A stretch of DNA of 64,000 bases from Gimesia aquarii (GTDB lineage Bacteria > Planctomycetota > Planctomycetia > Planctomycetales > Planctomycetaceae): contig NZ_CP037920.1 in the NCBI RefSeq assembly GCF_007748195.1, positions 2,977,501 through 3,041,500 on the forward strand. The letters run 5' to 3'. Each line of letters opens with the position of its first letter. The stretch's first letter is position 1. The position numbers and the translations under genes were made by a program. The notes below the pieces were generated by a model. That model was not told where the DNA came from, ran no database searches, and was given only the letters and a program-made list of their open reading frames with translations. Shown here in pieces: positions 27,720 to 36,440 of this stretch.

Positions 27720-30283
27720 ACTCACGAAATGAAACAGATTTCGAGCAGCTTCCTTCAGACTTGATGCTAAAAATTAATCAATTGTGTGATCAGTTTGAGT
27801 CCGAGTTGAAGCAGGAGAATCTACCTTCAATCAGTGCTTATCTTGATGATGTCGCTGTGGAATATCGAGATGTGATTTTGAAGGAACTCATCCCATTAGA
27901 GGTTGAGCATCGCTTCGAACAAGGAGAGCAACCAGATTCAAGCGAGTACCTTACGCAATTTCCAGCTCTGAATCAGGAATGGGTATTGACGGTGATCCGT
28001 AACGCACGTGCAGATAGTAAAACGGTTTCAGCATACAGTAAACATAACAGCCGTCAAATTAAATCTCGAGAATTCTCGCTTGAAGAGTATATTTCTGGGT
28101 TAACGGAGTCAGGAATTATCTCAAAGCATGATTTGAATGATTTAATACAAAAATTTGATAAAAGCAAAAAGCCTAAAACGATTTTAGATTTGTCAGAGTT
28201 ACTGATTCAACGAGGTAAGCTGACAAAATATCAAGCGCATGTGCTCTCTTCTGGCGAAGACCACCCCCTGTTAATAGGTGATTACCTCATTCTTGAACCG
28301 ATTGGTTCGGGAGGTATGGGAACGGTTTACAAAGCCATTCACCAACGCATGAAACGAGTCGTCGCGCTAAAAGTAATTCGTACTGATCTGGATCAAGTAC
28401 CTGATCGACTGAAGCGATTTGAAAGAGAAGTGCAGACTGCAGCCCGGCTTTCACACCCTCATATCGTAACTGCTTATGATGCAGGCGAGGAAAATGGGGT
28501 GCATTACCTGATTTGTGAATATATTGATGGTGAGAGTCTGACCGAACTGGTACGTGGTTCAGGCCCCCTGGATTTTTCTGATACGCTAAATTGCATTATG
28601 CAAGTCGCACGAGGTTTGGAATATGCACACGGTCAGGGTGTGATACATCGTGATATCAAACCGGCAAATATACTTGTTGATGATCAAGGTGATCTCAAAA
28701 TTCTCGATATGGGTTTGGCCCGTCTTCAGCAATCTTCTGAAGATCTGCTCGCCAATGGTTCACAAACAGAATTAACAACAAGTCAGTTTTTCATGGGCAC
28801 CATCGATTATATGGCTCCCGAACAAGCTAGAAATACCAAGTTGGCTGATCATCGCTCCGATATTTACAGCCTGGGCTGCACACTGTATTTTCTATTAACA
28901 GCAAAGCCGGTTTATGAAGGAGAAACAACAGTCGAACGTATTCTGGCGCACAAGGAACAGCCTATTCCCTGTCTTTCCGGACTTAGTCTGCAGATTCCAG
29001 CAGAATTTGATACCATTTTTGCAAAGATGTTAGCGAAAGAGCCCAACGATCGCTACAACACTGTGACGGAGTTGATCGCTGATCTCAAAGAGTTCAGTTC
29101 TGAATATTTGCAGGACCAGACTTTCACTTTACCTGTTGTTGATGGTAAGTCAAATACAGTATCTGATGAAAACTGGGCCAGTACTCCAACAGAAATCCAG
29201 TCGGCCGTTTCAGATCTCACAGTTTTGGGAACAGCAACTTCGCAGGAAAATCAGAATCAAAATAAAGCAAAAGAAAAGGTGCTTTTCTGGGGAAGCATTG
29301 CCAGCGCTGCTGTGATTCTGATTGGTATCTTTTTTTGGAATCGTTCCAATCAGAATTCGTTATCATCTGAGTCAGGTCTTAGTAACACTGGTACTCCAAC
29401 GGCAAGTCCGTTCGCACCAGCTGAGGCGAAACAATATCAGCAGGAGTATGCAAAGAAACTCAAGCTGCCAGTCATAGAGTATGTATCTCTTGGTGATCAG
29501 GGTAAGGAACAGCAACTGGAGCTGACATTGATTCCGCCTGGCAAATTTACCATGCGAAATCCTTCCCATTCACTGACAGCTGGTGTTGAAGATGCGTATC
29601 TCGTCAAACTTACCAAGCCATATTATATGAGTACGACCGAGATTACGACTGGACTATATCGTGTTTTTGTGGACGAGACAAAGTACCAAACGGATGCAGA
29701 ACGCAGCAGCAGTGGTGGATACGGAATGGAAGGTGGGGGTTGGCGCCAATCCAGCGACTACTCCTGGAAATATGTAGGTGAATTAGAGATCAAAGATCAG
29801 ATGCCCGTTCTAAGTATCAGTTGGAATGATGCTGTCGCTTTTTGTAAGTGGCTTTCTGACAAAACGGGTGATCGTTATCGCTTGCCAACTGAGGCGGAGT
29901 GGGAATATGCGTGTCGTGCGGGAACTCAATCAGACTGGTTCTTTGGCACTGATCCAGGAGAACTGGAGAATTACGCCTGGTTCCGCAATAATTCTGAAAA
30001 TCGAATTCATCCCGTAAAACAGAAGTTACCTAACCCATTTGGACTGTATGACATCTATGGCAATGAATGGGAATGGTGTCAGGATTTTTATCGTGAGGAC
30101 TATTTTACTGAGTCTACTCGGGAAGATCCCACAGGCCCTGAGCAAGGGAGTGGCAGGGTCCGCCGTGGAGGTGGATTTGGACAGACATCTGATCAATTGA
30201 CGTCCGATGCTCGTGAGAATGGAATTCCTGAAGCCCCGCTTCACGGCTCATTTCGCATTGTCCGTGAATTGAAACGAGACTAG
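27716..30283 (+). CDS. Transmembrane Ser/Thr kinase with SUMF1-like outer domain
   Basis: The protein has an N-terminal helical region, a Hanks-type kinase domain (about 185-450), a transmembrane helix (about 522-541) and an extracytoplasmic SUMF1/FGE-like domain (about 600-855). Kinase residues present are the glycine loop IGSGGMGTVYKA, K219 in ALKVIR, H311-R312-D313 in VIHRDIKPANI, and D331 in LDMGLAR. DMG replaces DFG. The C-terminal domain keeps the FGE-sulfatase fold signatures (RLPTEAEWEYACRAG, GLYDIYGNEWEWCQ) but lacks the catalytic cysteine normally found after RRGG. The start GTG at 27716 overlaps the sigma stop by four bases and has AGAGGA nine bases before it. An outer sensor signalling to the kinase and then to the ECF factor is likely. 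Confidence 0.9.
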   Translation: MNSRNETDFEQLPSDLMLKINQLCDQFESELKQENLPSISAYLDDVAVEYRDVILKELIPLEVEHRFEQGEQPDSSEYLTQFPALNQEWVLTVIRNARADSKTVSAYSKHNSRQIKSREFSLEEYISGLTESGIISKHDLNDLIQKFDKSKKPKTILDLSELLIQRGKLTKYQAHVLSSGEDHPLLIGDYLILEPIGSGGMGTVYKAIHQRMKRVVALKVIRTDLDQVPDRLKRFEREVQTAARLSHPHIVTAYDAGEENGVHYLICEYIDGESLTELVRGSGPLDFSDTLNCIMQVARGLEYAHGQGVIHRDIKPANILVDDQGDLKILDMGLARLQQSSEDLLANGSQTELTTSQFFMGTIDYMAPEQARNTKLADHRSDIYSLGCTLYFLLTAKPVYEGETTVERILAHKEQPIPCLSGLSLQIPAEFDTIFAKMLAKEPNDRYNTVTELIADLKEFSSEYLQDQTFTLPVVDGKSNTVSDENWASTPTEIQSAVSDLTVLGTATSQENQNQNKAKEKVLFWGSIASAAVILIGIFFWNRSNQNSLSSESGLSNTGTPTASPFAPAEAKQYQQEYAKKLKLPVIEYVSLGDQGKEQQLELTLIPPGKFTMRNPSHSLTAGVEDAYLVKLTKPYYMSTTEITTGLYRVFVDETKYQTDAERSSSGGYGMEGGGWRQSSDYSWKYVGELEIKDQMPVLSISWNDAVAFCKWLSDKTGDRYRLPTEAEWEYACRAGTQSDWFFGTDPGELENYAWFRNNSENRIHPVKQKLPNPFGLYDIYGNEWEWCQDFYREDYFTESTREDPTGPEQGSGRVRRGGGFGQTSDQLTSDARENGIPEAPLHGSFRIVRELKRD

Positions 30284-30740
30284 CACTTTTTCAGCAGTAG
30301 CAGTGTCTTGGTCTGAAAAAATCCATCGCTTTGGGCGCGACTAGCGATACACTTGCTGCGACCAGTACTCTGGTTACCACTTCTTTTCTCAAGATAGACG
30401 ATACCAAACCGCCTCCACATGGCTTGAAGAAAGCAGTGAAATATTTGTTCGATGTTTTTACTACCACGAAACACACGAAAATGCAGAGGTGATTCGAGAT
30501 GTGATCTCGCGATCAAATATTTCTTTTAGATTAATGAATCACAGAGAATTGGCCTGAATCACAGTTAGCAGCAAATTTCATGGATGCAGTTGCGAATTCC
30601 CTGCTGTGTTGGATTAGCGATGCCATATTCAGTTCGTGACTTTCGTGCATTTCGTGGTAGTAGAAAAACAATGAATCTTGCATGAACGAACTCATTTTCA
30701 AAGCAAAATGTGATAAGGCTGGTTATTGATGAACTGTCAG
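30284..30740. other. 457-base intergenic region between convergent genes
   Basis: No convincing gene. Short ORFs here have poor composition and no known motif. About half of the region lies between two inverted copies of a 27-base sequence, described separately. No clear terminator was found for either the kinase gene or glpD. Confidence 0.5.
30455..30666. repeat. Inverted-repeat-bounded segment, MITE-like candidate
   Basis: The left end is at 30455-30481, with the core CTACCACGAAACACACGAAA. The right end, about 30640-30666, reads as the reverse complement with 23 of 27 positions matching. The roughly 212-base segment between has no ORF with recognisable content. This layout fits a small non-autonomous element or a decayed repeat. 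No target-site duplication is visible at the flanks, so a mobile origin is unproven. Confidence 0.45.
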
Positions 30741-32438
30741 TCAACTAACGGCTTTTCCATAAAAGTGTTGTAGATGCGCTTTATAAGACTCAATCTGACC
30801 TGAAATCTCTTCTGAAGATAATTTTCCAGATTCAACCAGACATTGAGCAAGTTCCTGCAGCGTTTCTCGTTGTAATGTCTGTTCAAAGACCAGCATCAGA
30901 CGGCGCTCAACAAGGTCACCGATAGTTTCAACCCATTCATGCTTGATTGTCCAGAGCACATACTTTCGGGGAAGGTGAGTCCCCGTGATCAGTTCGGTTG
31001 AGAAGTCAGGAATCGAATCTAGAATGTCTTCCAGATAGGTACCATGCAGCCCCCATAAATATTGAATGCTTTCCAGTGATAATTGGAATTTTTCACACAG
31101 ACGGCTTTGTTCTGCTTGCCTAATCGATTCGGTTTTGGGGTAATCCTTCGAGCCAGGGATGATGCGCGTCTTCGAATCAGAGAAATAGCTCATGCCGAGT
31201 TTTTTCAAAATGCGGTCTGTTACTTTCTCCGCAAAGGCGCGCCAGGATGTTAATTTTCCCCCAACCAGAGTCACAATCCAACCTGCAGGGCCTTCATATT
31301 CTTTGATCGAGTGATCGCGAGAGATGGAAGCCGCTTTCCCTTTTGGCTGGTAAGGTAAAGGACGCACGCCACTGTAATGGAAATTGATGTCGTTTGTCGT
31401 TAACCCAACCTTTGGAAACACAAGGTTGACCATGCCTACCAGATATTCCAGTTCTTCGGGACTGGCGACAGCTTCGAGCGGATTCCCCTCTTCCCGTACA
31501 TCGGTTGTGCCGATCAAAGTGCTGTCGCCGAAAGGTAGTATAAAAACGAGTCTTCCATCGCTGGCTTCTGAGTAGACTGCCTTTTCGCCAAGAGCCTCGA
31601 TTAGTTTTGGATTGAACGTGACAATGTGACTACCTTTGGTGCCTCCCATTAATCGGGGGGATGTGATATCGACTTGCTGTAGTGTTAAATCTCCACAGGC
31701 GCCGGAGGCATTGATGATGACCGTTGGTTCGAATTCCTCGAGAATGGAGTTTGGGTCTTGTAAAGGACAGAGCGCAACTTTTCGATCTTTTAGTGACACT
31801 TTATGGTATGTATGGAGATCAAATTGCAGATTCTTTTCCTTTGCGATCATTTGACAATCATGCAGTAGAGAGACCACAAACCGTTCCGGAAAACGCATTT
31901 GTGCATCGGAGTAACAAGCCATCCAACGAAATTGATTAGAATTGATTTGGGGAAGTCCTTCTTCTCCACTATCGTGGATGGAGTGTCGAGGAAGGTTTCC
32001 TCGTGAGGCGAACCAGTCATAAAGTGTCAGACCCATATTCACCAAGTAAAGCCCGCGCTCGGAAGAAAAGTGATATCGGGATGAAAGCCAATGCGCACCG
32101 GGGACTCTGAAACCACTCAAAAAACGGAGTCCCGAAGACATGACACCAGTCGCCCGATGTGCCAGTGGAATCGCAAATCGAAGTGGTTTGACAAGATGAG
32201 GTGCAAGTTCCAGAAGAATTCCCCGTTCGTGAACTGATTCTCTCACGAGTGAGAAATCTCCATATTCGAGATAACGCAAGCCACCATGAATTAATCTTGA
32301 GGACTTGGAAGTGGCTCCCTGAGCTAAATCACCTTGATCGATCATACAGACCGAAACACCGTTCAGGAGCAATTCACGTGCGACGGCAACTCCGTTAATG
32401 CCAGCGCCTAGTATTAAAACCCGCTGAGATTGTTTCAT
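30741..32438 (-). CDS. glpD: Aerobic glycerol-3-phosphate dehydrogenase
   Basis: A 565-residue FAD enzyme that oxidises glycerol-3-phosphate to dihydroxyacetone phosphate and passes electrons to quinone at the membrane. The FAD motif LILGAGINGVAVARELLLNG is at the N-terminus, followed by the family block SSRLIHGGLRYLEYGDFSLV. The GGTKGSHIV, STLIGTTDVREEG and GKLTSWRAFAEK segments are also typical of GlpD. The length matches the longer bacterial GlpD with a C-terminal helical domain. A GNAT gene lies 20 bases upstream on the same strand, so the two are probably co-transcribed. No glpK or glpF gene is adjacent. Confidence 0.92.
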   Translation of the reverse strand: MKQSQRVLILGAGINGVAVARELLLNGVSVCMIDQGDLAQGATSKSSRLIHGGLRYLEYGDFSLVRESVHERGILLELAPHLVKPLRFAIPLAHRATGVMSSGLRFLSGFRVPGAHWLSSRYHFSSERGLYLVNMGLTLYDWFASRGNLPRHSIHDSGEEGLPQINSNQFRWMACYSDAQMRFPERFVVSLLHDCQMIAKEKNLQFDLHTYHKVSLKDRKVALCPLQDPNSILEEFEPTVIINASGACGDLTLQQVDITSPRLMGGTKGSHIVTFNPKLIEALGEKAVYSEASDGRLVFILPFGDSTLIGTTDVREEGNPLEAVASPEELEYLVGMVNLVFPKVGLTTNDINFHYSGVRPLPYQPKGKAASISRDHSIKEYEGPAGWIVTLVGGKLTSWRAFAEKVTDRILKKLGMSYFSDSKTRIIPGSKDYPKTESIRQAEQSRLCEKFQLSLESIQYLWGLHGTYLEDILDSIPDFSTELITGTHLPRKYVLWTIKHEWVETIGDLVERRLMLVFEQTLQRETLQELAQCLVESGKLSSEEISGQIESYKAHLQHFYGKAVS

Positions 32439-32457
32439 AAAAAGTCCAATATGTGAA

Positions 32458-32919
32458 TTATTGTGCGGGCAGATATTCCATCAACAGACGATGCTCATGT
32501 GGTCGATAGTAACCTTCAATCCGAGTTCTTGTTCGAAACCCAAAACTTTCATAGAGTCGTACTGCAGGAGCATTGTCGGGGTTTACTGTCAGTAATACAA
32601 CCGATTTCGCAGCCTGAAGTGCCTGTTTCATGAGCGCTGATCCAATGCCTTGCCCACGAAAGTCCGGATGGACCATGATTTTATGCAAGAATATTTCTCC
32701 CGTCTTAGTCGGGAACATTAAAAGTACGCCGGCAATTGTGTGTCGATGATTTTCATTGGCAAGTTCAGCAATCAAGACGGTGGCATACTCACACCACAGT
32801 CGCCAGGCGTGTTCACCATCGGGAATAAATGTATCCGGTTCTTGAGGCCAGGCGCTTCGGTCCAGAGCTGCAATTTCAAGAAAATCTTCAGATCGGGCCT
32901 GTTTGATAGTGTAGTCCAC
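32458..32919 (-). CDS. GNAT-family N-acetyltransferase
   Basis: The 153-residue protein has the acetyl-CoA-binding motif of the family, with FLHKIMVHPDFRGQGIGSALM as the V/I-x-x-x-x-R/Q-x-x-G-x-A/S loop. Later motifs are LTVNPDNAPAVRLYESFGF and a final HRLLMEYLPA. It transfers an acetyl group from acetyl-CoA to an amine, in this size class often a protein N-terminus or small molecule. The acceptor is not predictable. The start is a GTG at 32919; an upstream ATG at 32932 is in another frame. It is probably the first gene of a two-gene unit with glpD. Confidence 0.85.
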   Translation of the reverse strand: MDYTIKQARSEDFLEIAALDRSAWPQEPDTFIPDGEHAWRLWCEYATVLIAELANENHRHTIAGVLLMFPTKTGEIFLHKIMVHPDFRGQGIGSALMKQALQAAKSVVLLTVNPDNAPAVRLYESFGFRTRTRIEGYYRPHEHRLLMEYLPAQ

Positions 32920-33118
32920 GAAAGTCTTTCATAATCAGTTGTTGTAGATTGATAGCTTGATGACAACGTCGGATTGTATTGTAAGAACTCATGCAATCTG
33001 TTTCGATCATGATTGAAGAGAAATCAAACTTGCTGTAAAAGAATACGCTGAAACTTATGAAACGGTCCCTCCACTTGTCTTACCTTTCGCTAATTACGAA
33101 TCGGTTGAATCACGACTT

Positions 33119-34276
33119 ATGGCTAAATCTTCGATTCCTCATGTCGCATTGTTTATTGAAACGTCTCGCTCTCATGGTCGTGGAGTACTGAATGGAATTC
33201 GTCAGTTCATTGCCGAAAACGAGGAATGGTCGGTTTTTATGATGCCGCGTTCGTTGGATTCTCAAATTCCCGATTGGATTTCTCGCTGGAACGGTGATGG
33301 TATCATCAGTCGCACTTCCAGTCAGGAGATGGCCGATGCAATTACACAGTCGGGAATACCAACAGTAGAATTGCGTTCTACCAAGCTAAAACATGCGTTT
33401 CCCTTTCTGGGAATTGATAATCGGGCTATGGGACGAATGGTAGCCGAACATTTTCTGGAGCGTGGCATTCGTCACTTTGGCGTTTATGAAATTGGGATTG
33501 AAGTTTATTTTGAAGAGCGTCGTGATAATTATATTCAAACAGTAGAGAATGCTGGTTACAAAGTAAGCGTCTTCTCAGCAGCCGAAGATTCTGAAGTTCC
33601 CCGCGAATGGGAAAAACATCAAGAACAAATGGTGAAATGGGTCAAAGGGTTACCCAAGCCAGTCGGGATTATGGCATGCACTGACCAACTTGGATTCTGG
33701 TTGTTAGATGCCTGTGATCGAGCGGGGATTTCTGTACCCGACGAAGTGGCTGTGGTCGGTGTAGAAAATGATGACATACTCTGCATGATGGCCCGTCCGC
33801 AACTATCGAGTGTCGCTTTTAATTCGACTCGCATCGGATTTGAGGCAGCTGCATTACTCAGTCGCCTGATGAAAGGTGCCCAAGTCCCTCAAGAGCCTTT
33901 TCTGGTGACTCCTTTGGGAATTGTGACCAGACAATCCTCCGATGTTGTCGCCGTTGATGATCCTGAACTGGCATCGGCACTACGATTCATTCGAGAAAAT
34001 GCCTGCAAGGGAATTCAAGTGAATGATATTCTCAAAGCAGTACCGATGTCACGAACCGCTTTAGAGCGACAGATGAAGGCAGCCATCGGTCGTTCTCCCA
34101 AGGCGGAGATTATTAGAACGCAGCTTGAACGTGCCAAGGAATTATTGGTATCGACCGATTTTTCACTCTCCCAAATTACCGAGAGAATCGGATTTCGCCA
34201 CTCTCAATACTTCAGTACCTTATTCAAAGAGAAGACAGGCGAAACACCGGGAGCCTATCGCGCGAAAATGCGTTAA
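33119..34276 (+). CDS. XylR-type regulator: LacI-like sensor plus AraC HTH
   Basis: A 385-residue regulator of the XylR type, with a LacI-like periplasmic-binding-fold sugar sensor (about residues 5-270) and an AraC-family double helix-turn-helix (about 285-385). Sensor pieces include HVALFIETSRSHGRGVLNGI and VGVENDDILCMM. The HTH part has MSRTALERQMKAAIGRSP and the AraC signature GFRHSQYFSTLFKEKTGETPGAYR. Such proteins usually activate sugar catabolic genes when bound to a sugar. It sits directly upstream of a five-gene enzyme set on the same strand, which makes it the probable regulator of that set. It is divergent from the GNAT gene. Confidence 0.9.
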   Translation: MAKSSIPHVALFIETSRSHGRGVLNGIRQFIAENEEWSVFMMPRSLDSQIPDWISRWNGDGIISRTSSQEMADAITQSGIPTVELRSTKLKHAFPFLGIDNRAMGRMVAEHFLERGIRHFGVYEIGIEVYFEERRDNYIQTVENAGYKVSVFSAAEDSEVPREWEKHQEQMVKWVKGLPKPVGIMACTDQLGFWLLDACDRAGISVPDEVAVVGVENDDILCMMARPQLSSVAFNSTRIGFEAAALLSRLMKGAQVPQEPFLVTPLGIVTRQSSDVVAVDDPELASALRFIRENACKGIQVNDILKAVPMSRTALERQMKAAIGRSPKAEIIRTQLERAKELLVSTDFSLSQITERIGFRHSQYFSTLFKEKTGETPGAYRAKMR

Positions 34277-34294
34277 TCTGAAGTGTTCTCACAC

Positions 34295-34318
34295 AATGCC
34301 AGGAAAAAAAGAGGCATT
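34295..34318 (+). terminator. Weak hairpin after the XylR-like gene
   Basis: The arms AATGCC (34295-34300) and GGCATT (34313-34318) pair over six bases around an A-rich loop. The following bases are ATTTGAAG, so the T-run is poor. It may partly separate the regulator gene from the enzyme genes. Confidence 0.3.
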
Positions 34319-34409
34319 ATTTGAAGAACATTCTATAATATACGCAAAACCTGAGAATGTTTATGAGTTTCCGTAATGACCCGTCTGGATTCAATTGTAA
34401 AATGGATCC

Positions 34410-34427
34410 AATTCAATGATTTGAATT
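34410..34427. promoter_or_regulatory. Candidate operator palindrome upstream of the enzyme cluster
   Basis: AATTCAATGATTTGAATT has two perfect seven-base arms around a four-base TGAT spacer. It lies 21 bases before the first enzyme gene, in a position typical of an operator or activator site. A second inverted pair, GTAAAAT (34397-34403) and ATTTTAC (34425-34431), overlaps it. The link to the XylR-like protein is inference. Confidence 0.35.
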
Positions 34428-34448
34428 TTACGCAGAAAGAACGTTTTA

Positions 34449-35012
34449 ATGAACAAAGTGTTAATCATCGTTGGGGATGCAACTGAAACTGTCGACACAC
34501 TTTACCCCTATTATCGATTGATCGAGGGGGGCTATGAGCCTGTTGTGGCTGCACCGGAAAAGCGTCTTTATCAGATGGTTCTCCACGAAGTAAAGCCAGG
34601 TTGGACCATCACCAAAGAGTGGGAAGGGTACACGATTCAAGCAGATATCGCTTTCAAGGATATCAATCCTGAGGAATATCTCAGTATCTTTTTCAGTGGG
34701 GGCCGCGCTCCGGAATATATACGCGATGATGAAGATTTGATTCGGATTACACAACATTTCTTCGAAAAAAATAAACCCATTGCTTCTGTCTGTCACGGCG
34801 TAGAAATACCAGCACGTGCAGGTTGTGTTAAGGGGCGTCGTATGGCGACGGTACCGAAATGCCAGTTTGATCTGGAAGTATGCGGCGGTACCTTTGTGAA
34901 TGAGGCCTGCGTGATCGACGGCAATCTGGTAAGTGGCCGCACCTATCATGACCATGGCCAATACATTGGTCCCTGGATGAAGCTGCTCGATGAAGCACGA
35001 AATCAATATTAG
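34449..35012 (+). CDS. DJ-1/PfpI family protein
   Basis: A 187-residue DJ-1/PfpI (class I glutamine-amidotransferase-like) protein. The nucleophile elbow is at C115-H116 in ASVCHGVEIPA, the usual place. The family includes proteases, chaperones, deglycases and small-molecule hydratases. The start region MNKVLIIVGDATETVDTLYPYYRL is typical of the PfpI branch that often travels with sugar-processing genes in planctomycetes. No signal peptide, so it is cytoplasmic. It is the first gene of the enzyme set under the candidate operator and is followed 37 bases later by the oxidoreductase gene. The true substrate is unknown. Confidence 0.85.
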   Translation: MNKVLIIVGDATETVDTLYPYYRLIEGGYEPVVAAPEKRLYQMVLHEVKPGWTITKEWEGYTIQADIAFKDINPEEYLSIFFSGGRAPEYIRDDEDLIRITQHFFEKNKPIASVCHGVEIPARAGCVKGRRMATVPKCQFDLEVCGGTFVNEACVIDGNLVSGRTYHDHGQYIGPWMKLLDEARNQY

Positions 35013-35049
35013 AAAGTTACCTTTCAATTTCAAAAAGTAGGAGAGCTCG

Positions 35050-36378
35050 ATGACTTCACAGAAACTATCTCGCCGCACGTTTGTCAAAACGGTTGCGTCC
35101 GGACTTCCAATGGCTTGTATTGCTCCAGGAGTTTTTGTGAATACAGCACGCGCGGCCGACAAACCACGGAGTCCGAACGAACGCTTAAAAATTGGTTCGG
35201 TTGGGATGCGGTATCAAGGGGCCGTCATCGCTGATAAAGCTCAAGAATACGGTGATATTGTTGCCATCGCTGATGTGGATCGGGAGATTGCTGAGAAAGC
35301 CCGCAAGCAGTTTGGGGGAAAGGCAACGCTATTCGAAGATTATCGGGAAATGCTGGAAAAGGCAGACATTGATGTGGTAACCATTGGTGCTCCCGACCAT
35401 TGGCATACCAAGATGTTGATCGACGCTTGCCAGGCCGGCAAGGATGTTTACTGTGAAAAGCCGTTAACTTTGACAGTAGATGAAGGCAAAATCCTTAACA
35501 GAGTGGTTAAGGATACCAAAGCGGTTGTGCAGGTGGGAACCTGGCAGCGAAGCGATCATCGTTTTCGACAAGCTGTCGAAATGGTCCACGATGGCCGCAT
35601 TGGTAATCTCAAGAAAGTGACTGTGACGCTCAGTAAGAATAAAACCAGTGGTTCGTTTAAACCAGATCCTGTTCCCTCGGTTCTGAACTGGGATCTTTGG
35701 CAGGGACAGACGCCTGATGTCCCTTACATTAAAGAACGCTGTCACTATACGTTCCGTTGGTGGTATGAATATTCTGGCGGTCAGATGACAGACTGGGGCG
35801 CACATCACATCGATATCGCACAATGGGGGGCTGGTATGCAGGACTCCGGCCCCGTTGATATCGAGGGAACGGCGACATTCCCGAATGTCAAGAATGGTTA
35901 TAATGTCGCCATCGATTATCATTTAAAGGCCCGCTATGCCAACGGGGTGATTTTGGAAGTGAACGACTCTGGCCGTACAGGTGTGATGTTTGAAGGAGAC
36001 CGCGGACGAATCTTTGTGAACCGGGGGACTATTGCCGGTAAACCTGTCGAGGACTTGGCGAAAAAACCGTTGTCGCGTGAAGCATTCAAGATTTATGGTC
36101 ACGACAACCTTTCACGACCTCCTCGTATGGGCAAACTGGATGCCATTGTCAATCATATGGGGAATTTCTTTGACTGTATTCAATCTCGTGAAACACCGAT
36201 CTCCAGTGTGGAAAATCAACATCGTTCTGTAACTGTTTGTCATATTGGAAATATCTCACAACGCTTAGGCAGAAAACTAACTTGGGATCCACAACAGGAA
36301 CAGTTTGTAGGCGATGCCGAAGCGAATACCTGGCTCAAACGCGAACAGCGGGCCGGGTATGAAATCAAAGACACCTAA
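35050..36378 (+). CDS. Tat-exported Gfo/Idh/MocA-family oxidoreductase
   Basis: A 442-residue NAD(P)-dependent oxidoreductase of the Gfo/Idh/MocA family. The first 35 residues carry a twin-arginine signal (SRRTFVKTVASGLP), so the folded, cofactor-loaded enzyme is probably moved across the membrane. The Rossmann part has IADVDREIAEKARKQFGG, and the family motif is CEKPLT with K137. The substrate-binding domain contains YSGGQMTDWGAHHIDIAQWG. AGGAGA lies seven bases before the ATG, which fixes the start. Members act on sugars, inositols and related polyols. Its place next to a sugar-isomerase-like gene and a sulfatase gene supports action on a carbohydrate. Confidence 0.9.
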   Translation: MTSQKLSRRTFVKTVASGLPMACIAPGVFVNTARAADKPRSPNERLKIGSVGMRYQGAVIADKAQEYGDIVAIADVDREIAEKARKQFGGKATLFEDYREMLEKADIDVVTIGAPDHWHTKMLIDACQAGKDVYCEKPLTLTVDEGKILNRVVKDTKAVVQVGTWQRSDHRFRQAVEMVHDGRIGNLKKVTVTLSKNKTSGSFKPDPVPSVLNWDLWQGQTPDVPYIKERCHYTFRWWYEYSGGQMTDWGAHHIDIAQWGAGMQDSGPVDIEGTATFPNVKNGYNVAIDYHLKARYANGVILEVNDSGRTGVMFEGDRGRIFVNRGTIAGKPVEDLAKKPLSREAFKIYGHDNLSRPPRMGKLDAIVNHMGNFFDCIQSRETPISSVENQHRSVTVCHIGNISQRLGRKLTWDPQQEQFVGDAEANTWLKREQRAGYEIKDT

Positions 36379-36440
36379 GATTTGTCGCTCAATTGAAGTG
36401 ATTGTTACATTGATTGTGTTTATAGTTGTGAGGAAAAATT

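Noticed and set aside
29500-30283. SUMF1-like domain considered as the maturation enzyme for the sulfatase at 38-40 kb
   Set aside because: The catalytic cysteine region is absent, so formylglycine formation is unlikely.
32919-32932. ATG at 32932 as the GNAT start
   Set aside because: It is out of frame with the conserved protein; the GTG at 32919 is in frame.
34461-35162. 233-residue minus-strand ORF
   Set aside because: It is a shadow of the DJ-1/PfpI gene, whose plus-strand product has a conserved nucleophile elbow and normal composition.
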